This document shows, piece by piece, positions 52,138 through 60,442 of a stretch of DNA of 64,000 nt. The stretch covers positions 1 through 64,000 of the forward strand of contig CAKPQG010000012.1 of the NCBI GenBank assembly GCA_934178345.1. The letters are read 5' to 3'. Position 1 is the stretch's first letter; every line of letters starts with the position of its first letter. A program made the translations under genes and the position numbers. The stretch is from an uncultured Dialister sp. (GTDB taxonomy: Bacteria; Bacillota; Negativicutes; Veillonellales; Dialisteraceae). Under the pieces are notes generated by a model. That model searched no databases and had not been told where the DNA came from. It saw only the letters and a list, made by a program, of their open reading frames with translations.

Positions 52138-52593
52138 AAATAGGCTTTGAGGGTTCGCCCTTTGATTCCGCTTGAAAGCTTCACTTGAATGAGAAATTAG
52201 GGAAACGCTGATTAAATCGCAGAGTCGAATTTCATATAGATTTTTATACATAGCTTCGTCATCATCTTCCTTAAATAGCTCGCTATTCGCGTCAGATGAT
52301 TCCTTGCTCTGTATAAAAATCCAAGAATGAAATCTGACAACGATTTGATCAGTGTTTCCCTAGAAATGAGAAATGCAAATGGTGGTGCGGCGCATAAAAA
52401 ATAGAAACGCCGCAGAATATAAATAGGGCGATGCCCGCTGGAGATGTCAGATGCCAGATGCCAGACGTCAGATGTCTAATGTCTCCCAGTCTTTTAGTCT
52501 AATCACCAGTCACCAGTCACCAGTCACTAGTCACTAGTTACTAGTGACTCCTAATCACTAATCACTTTACTTTATCCTCGAAAGGAGTCTCCC
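52138..52593. repeat. 456-bp intergenic mosaic with 167-bp element copy 4
   Basis: TTGATTCCGCTTGAAAGC, 167-bp element (52197-52363), GCGGCGCATAAAAAATAGAAACGCCGC, GGGCGATGCCCGC, a GATGCCAGATGCCAGACGTC tandem (52440-52490), then CACCAGTCAC heptamers and the trmB Shine-Dalgarno. Confidence 0.75.
52197..52363 (-). repeat. 167-bp palindromic element, copy 4 (inverted)
   Basis: Ends TTAGGGAAAC and GTTTCCCTAG; same orientation as copy 3 and the same 167-bp length. It has inserted inside a GAGAAATT/AGAAATGAG module, whose two halves flank it. Confidence 0.85.
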
Positions 52594-53244
52594 ATGCGTC
52601 TCAGACGTAAACCTTGGATCGAAGAAGCGATCAAAAATTACACATCCATCCTCTTTCTGGAAGAACCGACCGACATGAAAGGCAAGTGGGAGACACAGTT
52701 TCCCCGCCCGGAGCAGCCGCTCCATGTGGAATTCGGTACCGGCAAAGGCCAGTTCATTTCCGGCATGGCCGCGCTCCATCCTGATGTGAACTACATCGGC
52801 ATGGAAGTGCAGGAAGGCGTCATCTACTATGCCGCACAGAAGACTGCGGAGAAGGATCCGCCGGTAGACAATGTCCGTCTCATCTTAGGCGATGTGAGCG
52901 AGATTCTGAATATTTTTGACGAAGGCGAGGTCGATGTGATCTACCTCAACTTCAGCGACCCATGGCCGAAGAAACGCCACGCCAAGCGCCGCCTCACCTA
53001 TCGTGATTTCCTGAAACGCTACGCCGTCATTTTAAAAGAGGGCGGTGAGATCCGCTTCAAGACGGATAACAAGGACCTTTTTGATTTCTCCGTCGAAGAA
53101 TTTGAGGCCATGGGCTGGCAGCTTTCGGACGTGACCTATGATCTTCATGCCGCTCCCGTCCTAGGGGATGTGGAGACAGAGTATGAAGAGAAGTTTTCCA
53201 GAAAGGGGAACCTCATATGTCGTCTCGTAGCGAGACGTCCCTGA
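52594..53244 (+). CDS. trmB: tRNA (guanine-N7-)-methyltransferase
   Basis: 216-residue SAM-dependent enzyme making m7G46 in tRNA. The SAM motif is VEFGTGKGQFISGMA (about 47-61), followed by NYIGMEVQEGVIYYA. The active-site motif is YLNFSDPWPKKRHAKRRLTY (about 118-137) and the C-terminal part is RFKTDNKDLFDFSVEEF. The start follows AAAGGAG. Its last 28 bp overlap the FtsW-like gene in another frame, implying coupled expression. Confidence 0.96.
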   Translation: MRLRRKPWIEEAIKNYTSILFLEEPTDMKGKWETQFPRPEQPLHVEFGTGKGQFISGMAALHPDVNYIGMEVQEGVIYYAAQKTAEKDPPVDNVRLILGDVSEILNIFDEGEVDVIYLNFSDPWPKKRHAKRRLTYRDFLKRYAVILKEGGEIRFKTDNKDLFDFSVEEFEAMGWQLSDVTYDLHAAPVLGDVETEYEEKFSRKGNLICRLVARRP

Positions 53245-54470
53245 AGGATACGAAGTATGTGCCCGAGTGTCTGAAATGGATGCTCATCGCGGCCGCCATA
53301 CTGATCGCCATCGGGGCGATGAATGTCTATAATGCCACCTACTATATGAATATGGCGGCGGGCGATGGTCCGTATGCGCACTTTTTGAAGCATGTCGGGG
53401 TCTTGGCGCTCAGTCTGGCCATCGGCGTCGTCGTGGCTTGGCTGCCGAAAGGATTCATCCGGGGCGGCGCCTTCGTCTGGGTGGGGGTGACGATACTACT
53501 CCTTGCTGTGGTTGTTGTGGCCGGGCATCGGGCGAATGGCGCGACGCGCTGGATCATGCTCGCGGGCTTCTCTCTCCAGCCGTCTGAAGTCGCGAAAGTG
53601 ACCGGCCTGATCTGGACGGCATCCTTTCTGGCAAGGTGCATCCGAAAAGGAGAGGAAATCACGCTTATCAAGCGATTTTTCCGTCCCCTCTGCCATATTC
53701 GTGACAGTAAGAAAAAGGAGAATATCTTCCGCTCCATGATTTGGTACTTTCTGCCGCTCTATGGGCCGCTCGTGATGGCGATCTTCGTCCTGAAACAGCC
53801 GGACATGGGGACAGCGGGGATGATTCTGCTCTTCCCCCTACTTCTCTACGTCTTGGCAGGACTTCCGCTTTTCGAAATCCTCTTGGGCGTAGGGGGTGCG
53901 ATCGTCACCTTTGCGATTCTCGTCATTGCTGAACCGTATCGCATGGACCGTGTGGTCGTACTCTGGGATCCCTTCTCCTATGCGGCGAACCGCGGCTACC
54001 AGACGGTGCAGAGCCTCATCGCGGTCGGCTCCGGCGGCCTCTTCGGGCAAAGCGTCGGCGAAGGCATGTCGAAATTTCTCTACCTGCCCGAGCAGTACAC
54101 CGACTTCGCCTATGCCGTTTTCAGTCAGGAATTTGGCTTCATAGGCTCTGTTTTCGTCCTCATTCTCTACCTTATTTTTCTCCTTGCCGGATTCGCTGTA
54201 GCCAGAAAGCTGAAGGAGACCTATGCGGCGCTTCTCGTCTACGGACTCACCATGCTGATCTCCGTGCAGGGCATCGTCAATATCGCGATGGTCATCGGCT
54301 GCTTCCCTGTCACAGGGATCCCTCTGCCCTTCATTTCCTATGGCGGTTCCTCGCTCATCATGAATATCATCTCTGTCGCACTCATCTACGGCACCACGGT
54401 GCAGAGCCTTCGCGAGACAGATCTGGAAGAGAGAAAGCGCCGGATCGCACAAATGGAAGGGAGAGGGTGA
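53217..54470 (+). CDS. FtsW/RodA/SpoVE-family peptidoglycan polymerase
   Basis: 417-residue SEDS protein with about ten helices, polymerising lipid II glycan strands in division or elongation. Conserved parts are NGATRWIMLAGFSLQPSEVAKV, VLKQPDMGTAGMILLFPLLL, DPFSYAANRGYQTVQSLIAVGSGGLFGQSVGEG, QEFGFIGSVFVL and GIPLPFISYGGSSLIMN. The SYGGSS ending and the loop pattern favour FtsW/SpoVE over RodA. ATG at 53217 follows AAAGGGGAAC inside the end of trmB. A large insertion (HIRDSKKKENIFRSM) sits between helices 4 and 5. Confidence 0.92.
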   Translation: MSSRSETSLKDTKYVPECLKWMLIAAAILIAIGAMNVYNATYYMNMAAGDGPYAHFLKHVGVLALSLAIGVVVAWLPKGFIRGGAFVWVGVTILLLAVVVVAGHRANGATRWIMLAGFSLQPSEVAKVTGLIWTASFLARCIRKGEEITLIKRFFRPLCHIRDSKKKENIFRSMIWYFLPLYGPLVMAIFVLKQPDMGTAGMILLFPLLLYVLAGLPLFEILLGVGGAIVTFAILVIAEPYRMDRVVVLWDPFSYAANRGYQTVQSLIAVGSGGLFGQSVGEGMSKFLYLPEQYTDFAYAVFSQEFGFIGSVFVLILYLIFLLAGFAVARKLKETYAALLVYGLTMLISVQGIVNIAMVIGCFPVTGIPLPFISYGGSSLIMNIISVALIYGTTVQSLRETDLEERKRRIAQMEGRG

Positions 54471-54793
54471 GCCTCTGGTGTGCTGTCCCTTGATTGGGGA
54501 TGAAAGCTCTACTCGAATGAGGAATTAGGAATGAGGAATTAGGAATGAAGGTGGCGGCTCCGCCGAGATCGATGGCTCAGGTCGCAACTGTTCTGGCATT
54601 CGTTATCTCACATACGACGTTTCTCGCCGCTCAGGATGACGAAACGGGGCGATGCCCGAAAGTCGTATTCAAGTCACCAGTCACTAGTCACTAGTCACTA
54701 GTCACTCCTAATCCCTGCTTCCAAGCTCCAGATTGCTGGGGTCGAATTCTCGATGTACAATCAGCAACCAAAAAACTCCGTGAGAGAAATATC
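54471..54793. repeat. Intergenic repeat mosaic
   Basis: TTGATTGGGGATGAAAGC, GAATTAGGAATGAGG modules, GGCGGCTCCGCCG, a partial CGCTCAGGATGACGAAA module, GGGCGATGCCCGAAAG, CACTAGTCAC heptamers, and unique sequence up to the terminator. Confidence 0.7.
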
Positions 54794-54807
54794 TCACGGA
54801 GTTTTTT
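54770..54807. terminator. Bidirectional terminator
   Basis: AAAAAACTCCGTGAGA, loop, TCTCACGGAGTTTTTT. It overlaps the stop codon of the minus-strand gene that follows. Confidence 0.88.
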
Positions 54808-55297
54808 GTTGCCCATAGACTGCATGTCTCGCGAGGTCCATCGCAGGAAGGAGCGCGTGCGTGGCGCCAGCGGCATAGAGCAGAAGCCCAAGGTAGAATG
54901 TCATGCGTTGTGGCGGGGTGAAATCATTTTTTTTCGGTGGGAACGCGAAAGACGAGGGGGAGAGGCGCTCTGTGCGGAGCGCCCCTTTGCCGAATGTCGT
55001 CAGCACATATCCATCCTCATAGAAGCAGAGTACGGCGCCTGACCAACCTGCGGCCTTCGCGGCGAGCGCGAGCCGCCCTGCCTGGTCCGTCCGGTTCGTA
55101 TAGAGCAGCAGGCGCTGGCGTGTATTTCTCGGGAGCAGGCAGCATATATGAAGCCGCTGCCACGCGCGATCTCGCAGTTCCTTATCCGGAAGGGGCGCAC
55201 TCGCGAAGTCGCTCGCGTAGAAATAGAAAGGCGCATCGAAGCGGCAGATGGATACCAGACGCTTCGTCAGGCTTTCAAGCGTTTCTTTTTTGTTCAT
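54794..55297 (-). CDS. Uncharacterised protein, 167 aa
   Basis: Not recognised. A 167-residue soluble-looking protein starting MNKKETLESLTKRLVSICRF, basic overall, with a weakly hydrophobic segment MTFYLGLLLYAAGATHALLPAMDLA near the C-terminus. The segment LLLYTNRTDQAGRLALAAKAAGWSG looks like an ordinary alpha/beta unit. No catalytic motif is visible. It begins 10 bp after the stop of the small membrane gene at 55308, so the two form an operon. Its TGA stop lies within the terminator stem. Codon use and lack of interruption support a real gene. Confidence 0.65.
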   Translation of the reverse strand: MNKKETLESLTKRLVSICRFDAPFYFYASDFASAPLPDKELRDRAWQRLHICCLLPRNTRQRLLLYTNRTDQAGRLALAAKAAGWSGAVLCFYEDGYVLTTFGKGALRTERLSPSSFAFPPKKNDFTPPQRMTFYLGLLLYAAGATHALLPAMDLARHAVYGQQKTP

Positions 55298-55307
55298 GAC
55301 CGCCTGC

Positions 55308-55553
55308 TTATTTCAAATACTTTTTCCCGAGCTTCCATGTCAGAGCCATCGACTGCTGGAGCAGGAAGAAATGGAAAGCCCGCATGGGGTGCAGGAGCCA
55401 GAAGCCCTTCTTGATGGGCGCAAGTGCCTGCCACCCTTCTGCCTCTTTCTTTGTCGGTGCATATGCCTCCTGCCTTGCATTCAGCCCCTTGGCAAGGAAT
55501 GCGCCCACGAGCGCGAGCAGGATCATTTTGAGAATGCCATTCTTGTTATTCAT
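55308..55553 (-). CDS. Uncharacterised small membrane protein, 81 aa
   Basis: Not recognised. 81 residues: MNNKNG, then one hydrophobic stretch (GILKMILLALVGAFLAKGL), then a basic/aromatic tail (HPMRAFHFFLLQQSMALTWKLGKKYLK) with a second amphipathic segment. ATG at 55553 is chosen because GAGGTG lies 6 nt upstream; ATGs at 55559, 55577 and 55601 are in frame. It is first of a two-gene unit with the 167-residue protein. It is probably an inner-membrane protein; function unknown. Confidence 0.6.
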   Translation of the reverse strand: MNNKNGILKMILLALVGAFLAKGLNARQEAYAPTKKEAEGWQALAPIKKGFWLLHPMRAFHFFLLQQSMALTWKLGKKYLK

Positions 55554-55795
55554 GATCATCACCTCTATCCGTATCATAGCAAAGGAGAGCGCGTCAGGCA
55601 AGTTGTGGTATGATAGATGAAGGTTCAGGGGGAAAAAATGAGGATTGAGGGAGGAGGGCAGCGGCTTCGCCGCGATGATAGATGATTGTATTCTCGTATC
55701 GCTAACCTAATCCCTAGCCACTAATCCCCAGCTACCCGTCACTCTTATCCCCTGAAACGTTAGACTACGAATTTTTCAGAAAAGGAGCATTCACT

Positions 55796-56404
55796 ATGCA
55801 CATCATTTTAGCTTCTGCTTCGCCGCGCCGGCGAGAGCTTATCCATCAGATCGGCTGGACGGAGGAAATCTGTCCGTCCTCTTTTTCTGAAGCGGCGACG
55901 CCCAAAGAAGCCCGCGCGAGGCTCGGAGAATTTCCCGAAGATGTTTGTCTGGAAATTTCCCGCGTTGAAGATGCCGGACTTGTGACTCTCTTCAATGCGT
56001 ATGGCAAAGGGAAGCGCATTTGTGAGGAGAAAGGCGACGAAGTTCCGATCGTGGCGGCCGATACCGTCGTGACACTGGATGGCGATATTCTGGGGAAACC
56101 AAGGGATACGAACGATGCGCGCGCGATGCTCCGCCTTCTCTCAGGAAGAGAGCATGCAGTGAAGACAGGCCTCGCTGTCTTTTATAAGGATCGCGTTCAT
56201 CTCCATGTCGAGACGACGCGCGTCTATTTTCGAAAGCTCTCGGATCTGGAAATCGATCGCTACGTCGCCACCGGTGAACCGATGGATAAGGCCGGCGCCT
56301 ACGGTATCCAGGGGAAGGGTGCGATCCTTGTTTCCAAAATCGAAGGCTCGTATGATAACGTAGTCGGTCTGCCCCTGACAGCGCTGTATGAAATGATGAA
56401 GTGA
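55796..56404 (+). CDS. maf: Maf family nucleotide pyrophosphatase
   Basis: 202-residue house-cleaning nucleoside triphosphate pyrophosphatase (dTTP/UTP or modified nucleotides). It begins IILASASPRRRELIHQIGW (substrate-binding Ser-Arg-Arg), has VPIVAADTVVTLDGDILGKPRD (metal-binding Asp), MLRLLSGREHAVKTGLAVF and the final GEPMDKAGAYGIQGKGA. The length is normal. The start follows AAAAGGAG. In many bacteria maf lies near cell-shape genes, and an FtsW-like gene is 1.3 kb upstream here. GGTTCAGAAGG repeats start at the stop. Confidence 0.94.
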   Translation: MHIILASASPRRRELIHQIGWTEEICPSSFSEAATPKEARARLGEFPEDVCLEISRVEDAGLVTLFNAYGKGKRICEEKGDEVPIVAADTVVTLDGDILGKPRDTNDARAMLRLLSGREHAVKTGLAVFYKDRVHLHVETTRVYFRKLSDLEIDRYVATGEPMDKAGAYGIQGKGAILVSKIEGSYDNVVGLPLTALYEMMK

Positions 56405-56748
56405 TTGGTTCAGAAGGTTCAGAGGGTTCTGAAGGTTCAAAAGGTTCAATGGGGAAGGTACGGCGCATAAAATATGGAAGCGCCGCAGAGTATAAATAGG
56501 GCGATGCCCGAAGATTGCATTTCAGTCACCAGTCACTAGTCACTAGTCACTCCTAATCCCCAATCCTGAATTTCTGAACTCTTTTTCTTCTCTTAACAAA
56601 TCCCTCAAAATATGATATGGTAGTACACGTATGTAACTCAGACTTTTTGCAGAAAATCATAGAAATTTCATTTTTTCGCTAAGGAATGTCTGAAAAAACT
56701 TTCCGGAACTATCAGAGAGAGGAAAGAAATAGTAAAGGGGAATTGAAA
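56405..56748. repeat. Repeat block and TonB-receptor promoter region
   Basis: GGTTCAGAGGGTTCTG repeats, GCGGCGCATAAAATATGGAAGCGCCGC mini-element, GGGCGATGCCCG, CACTAGTCAC heptamers to about 56555, then unique AT-rich sequence with the promoter at 56593 and a leader of about 120 nt. Confidence 0.7.
56593..56621 (+). promoter_or_regulatory. Candidate promoter of TonB-dependent receptor
   Basis: TTAACA (56593-56598), 17-bp spacer, TATGGT (56616-56621). An overlapping TATGAT (56611) is an alternative -10. No clear Fur box is seen. Confidence 0.5.
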
Positions 56749-58896
56749 ATGAAAGACATGAAAAAAACAGCGGCTCTTCTGGCGGCTATGGCGCTTCTCG
56801 GCGTGGGCAGCGTAAGCGCGGCCGATGCGGTTCCGATGTTTGCGCTGCAGGGTGTCACGGTCACCGCGACCCGTCAGGCAGAAAGCCTCAAGGATGTACC
56901 GGCGAATGTACAGGTCATCACGGAGAAGGACATCAAGCTGCGCAATGTACAGACTGCGTCCGATGCCGTTGCGATGGCGACCGGCGTCTCTGCGTCGAAC
57001 TCCGTCGAAGGCACGGTGAACCTTCGCGGCTATAACTCGAAGAATATCCTCGTCCTTGTCGACGGACAGCAGATGAATACCGCATGGAACGGCGATGTCG
57101 ACTGGAACATGATCCCTGTCGAGAATATCCGCAAGATCGAGGTCGTCTCCGGCGGTCAGTCCGCTCTCTACGGCGGTCGTGCGGTCGGCGGCGTCATCAA
57201 TATCATGACAAAGAGCGAGAAGCGTGACGGTGTCCACGGTTCCGCGGTCGTCAGCTACGGCAGCCACGGCACGGTGAAGCAGGCGTATGCCGTGCATGGG
57301 AAGAAGGATAAGCTGTCTTGGGGGACATTCTATGAGTCGAAAATTACGAATGGGTGGAAGGATTATACCCCGTCCGCAGTCAAAGGTGCGACTTCTTCCG
57401 GCAATCATGTGACCACAGACCTGACCGATGCCAAAGGAAATAAGCTGATGGGGGAACGCGGCAAGAAAGAAGTCATGTCTGAAAATTACGGCTTCAATCT
57501 GGGCTACGCCTTCAATGATGATCAGAAATTAACATACAAGTATACGCATGCCAATTATACCTGGAAATACAACGATCCGACGTCCTGGGTAGAGAAGAAT
57601 GGAAAGACACTTTGGCCGGCAGTCGATTTTGCGGATTCTTCCATGTCCAGTTTCTACGGTACAAAGGGCTGGCGTTCCTATGATATGCATTCTCTGACGT
57701 ATAATGATCAGAAGAACAAAGTGCATGCACACTTTGGTATGACGAATTATACCAAGGATGGATACACGCAGCCGGGGTATGCGAAGGGAACCCTTGACAG
57801 CAATTTCGATGGAAGTGGCAAGAAATCTTCTTATCCGTCAAAGTCATGGGATTTTGATATCAATAAACGCTGGACCCTTGGTGATCATACCATTCTGCTC
57901 GGGGGATCCTATGGGCAGGATCAGTTTGATCAAACCATTTACAATAATATTTCTGACTGGAAATCTTGGGCCAGTGCTTACACGAAGAATGTGAAAGATC
58001 AATTCTTGGGCGGTAAAGATAAGAATTGGGCGCTATATCTGCAGGATAAATGGTCATTTGCCCCGAAGTGGAATGCATATATCGGCGGCCGCTACGACCA
58101 CTATAAAAAGTATGATGGCTATAGCCAGTATGTAGATCAGGAGAGAAAGACCTTCGACTCGGCTTCTTACAATAAATTCTCTCCCAAGCTGTCACTCGAT
58201 TATGCGGCCAATGATTCGCTGAATGTGTATGTATCCTATGGTAAATCTTTCAACCCGCCGATCCTGTATCAGGTCTACCGTTACACGGAAAAAGGAACCA
58301 TTTATCATCAGAACCCCGACCTGAATCCGGAGACCACAGATACATGGGAACTGGGGGCAAAGACAAAGCTTTCCGAAAAAACGGAAGTGAATGCTTCGCT
58401 CTTCCATGCAAAGACGGATGACTACATTAAAGCGGAAGCCTATCAGGGTGGCGGCAAGCAGTACCAGAATGTCGGCGAAGCCAAGACGCACGGTTTCGAA
58501 ATTGCGGTGAACCAGAAGCACAGCGACAGCTGGACTTCCTATATCAATTACACCTGGCAGACGGGCAAGATCAATGGCGATAAGAACTACGACATCCCGC
58601 GTCACCTGCTCCATCTCGGCACGACCTTCCACAAGGACCCATGGACGGTGAACGTCGACGGCATGTTCATCTCCGATCGCACCGAAGCGGGGTGGATCGG
58701 TGGACATTTCAAATCACGCGATGCGTACTTCCTCCTGAACCTCAATACAAACTACCAGTTCAACAAGAATTTCTCCATGCAGTTTGCGATTGAGAATGTC
58801 CTTGACCGCGATTACTTCGATGAAGATATTTCCACGAACCATTACTACATCGGTGATGGCCGCACCTTCACGCTGTCTGCGCGATATACGTTCTAA
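56749..58896 (+). CDS. TonB-dependent outer-membrane receptor
   Basis: 715-residue receptor. The signal peptide (MKDMKKTAALLAAMALLGVGSVSA) is followed by a TonB-box-like segment before VTVTATRQAESLKDVPANVQVITEKDI. The plug domain (about 30-150) includes GVSASNSVEGTVNLRGYNSKNILVLVDGQQMN and VVSGGQSALYGGRAVGGVINIMTKS. The 22-strand barrel ends in GDGRTFTLSARYTF, with the terminal Phe used by the BAM machinery. The pattern is that of siderophore/cobalamin/heme receptors; the ligand is not determined. ATG at 56749 follows AAAGGGG. The barrel segment between about 57300 and 58350 is visibly more AT-rich than the plug and the end, suggesting exchanged surface loops. Confidence 0.93.
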   Translation: MKDMKKTAALLAAMALLGVGSVSAADAVPMFALQGVTVTATRQAESLKDVPANVQVITEKDIKLRNVQTASDAVAMATGVSASNSVEGTVNLRGYNSKNILVLVDGQQMNTAWNGDVDWNMIPVENIRKIEVVSGGQSALYGGRAVGGVINIMTKSEKRDGVHGSAVVSYGSHGTVKQAYAVHGKKDKLSWGTFYESKITNGWKDYTPSAVKGATSSGNHVTTDLTDAKGNKLMGERGKKEVMSENYGFNLGYAFNDDQKLTYKYTHANYTWKYNDPTSWVEKNGKTLWPAVDFADSSMSSFYGTKGWRSYDMHSLTYNDQKNKVHAHFGMTNYTKDGYTQPGYAKGTLDSNFDGSGKKSSYPSKSWDFDINKRWTLGDHTILLGGSYGQDQFDQTIYNNISDWKSWASAYTKNVKDQFLGGKDKNWALYLQDKWSFAPKWNAYIGGRYDHYKKYDGYSQYVDQERKTFDSASYNKFSPKLSLDYAANDSLNVYVSYGKSFNPPILYQVYRYTEKGTIYHQNPDLNPETTDTWELGAKTKLSEKTEVNASLFHAKTDDYIKAEAYQGGGKQYQNVGEAKTHGFEIAVNQKHSDSWTSYINYTWQTGKINGDKNYDIPRHLLHLGTTFHKDPWTVNVDGMFISDRTEAGWIGGHFKSRDAYFLLNLNTNYQFNKNFSMQFAIENVLDRDYFDEDISTNHYYIGDGRTFTLSARYTF

Positions 58897-59161
58897 TAAG
58901 AAATGCAAAATAGCGGTATTTTCCCGTACCGTCATTCTGAGCGGAGAAAACGGAGAATGTGAGACCGCTGGTACGCGGAACGCATGGGGGATGAGCCGAA
59001 GAATCTAAACGCGAGCAGCGTACTATGAACCTGCACCCCAACATAAAAAGCACGTCTGAATCAAAAGATTCAGACGTGCTTTTTTCGTCATGGATGCTGC
59101 CAAGGATGAGCGAATCCGATTTCTCGTATCGTCCTAGCCACTAGCCACTAGTCACTAGCCA
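58897..59161. repeat. Intergenic block with terminator
   Basis: Partial GTCATTCTGAGCGGAGAAAAC module, unique sequence, terminator at 59045-59086 and a short CACTAGCCAC array entering the M18 gene's stop. Confidence 0.6.
59045..59086. terminator. Bidirectional terminator
   Basis: AAAAAGCACGTCTGAATC, loop AAAA, GATTCAGACGTGCTTTTTT, between convergent genes. Confidence 0.88.
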
Positions 59162-60442
59162 CTACTCATAGAACTTTGTCACAGCATCGACAAGGTAGGC
59201 GGTATCCTTGACGCCGGCCGTCTCATAGGAGGAGTGCATGGCGAGCTGGGGGAGACCGATGTCGACGGTCGGCATGGCGACGACGGTGTTTGAAATATTC
59301 CCTAAGGTAGAGCCGCCGGGGTTGTCACTGTGATTCGTGAAGGTCTGTGTGGGGATGTCATGGTCTTTGCACAGCTTCTTGAAGTAGGCGGCAGAGAAAG
59401 CATTGGTCGCATATTTCTGTGCGGCGCTGTACTTGATGACGATGCCGCCATTGATGACGGGACGGTTCACGGGATCCGCATATTCCGGATGGTTCGGGTG
59501 GATGCTGTGGGCGTTGTCGGCGGAGATCATGAAGCTTCTCGCGATCATGGCCATGGTTTCATCATAGCTGTATCCGAGGGAAGCGGCGAGACGCTGCAGG
59601 GTATTCGCAAGGAAGGTGGAGCCGGCGCCCTGCGAGGTGGCGCTGCCGACTTCTTCATTATCGAAGAGGGCGTAGACGGAGATGTATTTCTCCTTCTTAC
59701 CCTGCGTGAAGCCGCGGAAGCAGGCGAAGGCGCACTGCAGGTCGTCGAGCTTCGGCGAGGAGATGAATTCTCTCTCTTCGCCCCAGATGGTACCGGGGAC
59801 GCGGCTGTAGAGGATGAGGTCATGCGCGAGGATGTCTTCGGCTTTCACCTTGGCAGCGGCGGCGATGACGTCCATGAAAGGAGTCTTGGCGCCGGTCATG
59901 CCATAGAGAGGGAGCATGTCCTTCTGCACTTTCCACTCTTTATGCTGGTTCACGCTGCGGTCCATATGAATCGCGACGGAGGGGATGACGAGCATGGTGC
60001 CATCGATCGCGATGAGCTTCTCCGCAAGGTGGCCGTTCTCTGTGACGAGGAGACGTCCGGCGACGGAGAGCGGACGGTCGAGCCAGGTCGACATGATCAT
60101 GCCGCCGTAGCCCTCGACATTGAGCTTCACATACGGGCCATCTGCGATTTCCGGATTCTCTTTGATCTTGAAGGTCGGAGAGTCGCAGTGCGAGGCAGTG
60201 ATATGGAAGGCTTCTGCGCCTTCTTCCGGCACGGTGAAGGCCATGAGGGCGCTGCCATTTCTGGTGACGACGTACTTGCCGCCCTTCTCGATCTGCCAGG
60301 GGTCTTCTTCGCGGATCTCTGTGAAGCCTGCGTAGAGGAGCGCTGCCTTGATGCCGCGGACGGCATGGAAGGTGGAGGGGGACTTGCCGATGAAATGGAT
60401 GAGGTCGCGGCTGATGTCATCTGCGGTGATTGGCTGTTCCAT
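59162..60442 (-). CDS. M18 family aminopeptidase
   Basis: 426-residue dinuclear zinc aminopeptidase (aspartyl aminopeptidase/ApeB type). Metal-binding and catalytic motifs include HITASHCDSPTFKIKENPEI, the double Glu in ALFDNEEVGSATSQGAGS, ISADNAHSIHPNHPEYADPVNRPVINGGIVIK, and the C-terminal His in LPQLAMHSSYETAG. It likely trims acidic or neutral N-terminal residues in the cytoplasm. Its ATG overlaps the stop of the upstream secreted-protein gene (TAATG), so the two are coupled although one product is exported. The TAG stop belongs to a TAGTGGCTAGTGAC array. Confidence 0.93.
   Translation of the reverse strand: MEQPITADDISRDLIHFIGKSPSTFHAVRGIKAALLYAGFTEIREEDPWQIEKGGKYVVTRNGSALMAFTVPEEGAEAFHITASHCDSPTFKIKENPEIADGPYVKLNVEGYGGMIMSTWLDRPLSVAGRLLVTENGHLAEKLIAIDGTMLVIPSVAIHMDRSVNQHKEWKVQKDMLPLYGMTGAKTPFMDVIAAAAKVKAEDILAHDLILYSRVPGTIWGEEREFISSPKLDDLQCAFACFRGFTQGKKEKYISVYALFDNEEVGSATSQGAGSTFLANTLQRLAASLGYSYDETMAMIARSFMISADNAHSIHPNHPEYADPVNRPVINGGIVIKYSAAQKYATNAFSAAYFKKLCKDHDIPTQTFTNHSDNPGGSTLGNISNTVVAMPTVDIGLPQLAMHSSYETAGVKDTAYLVDAVTKFYE

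Noticed and set aside
56630..56748. Fur box or cobalamin riboswitch before the TonB receptor
   Set aside because: No convincing 19-bp Fur palindrome and no B12-box sequence in the leader.
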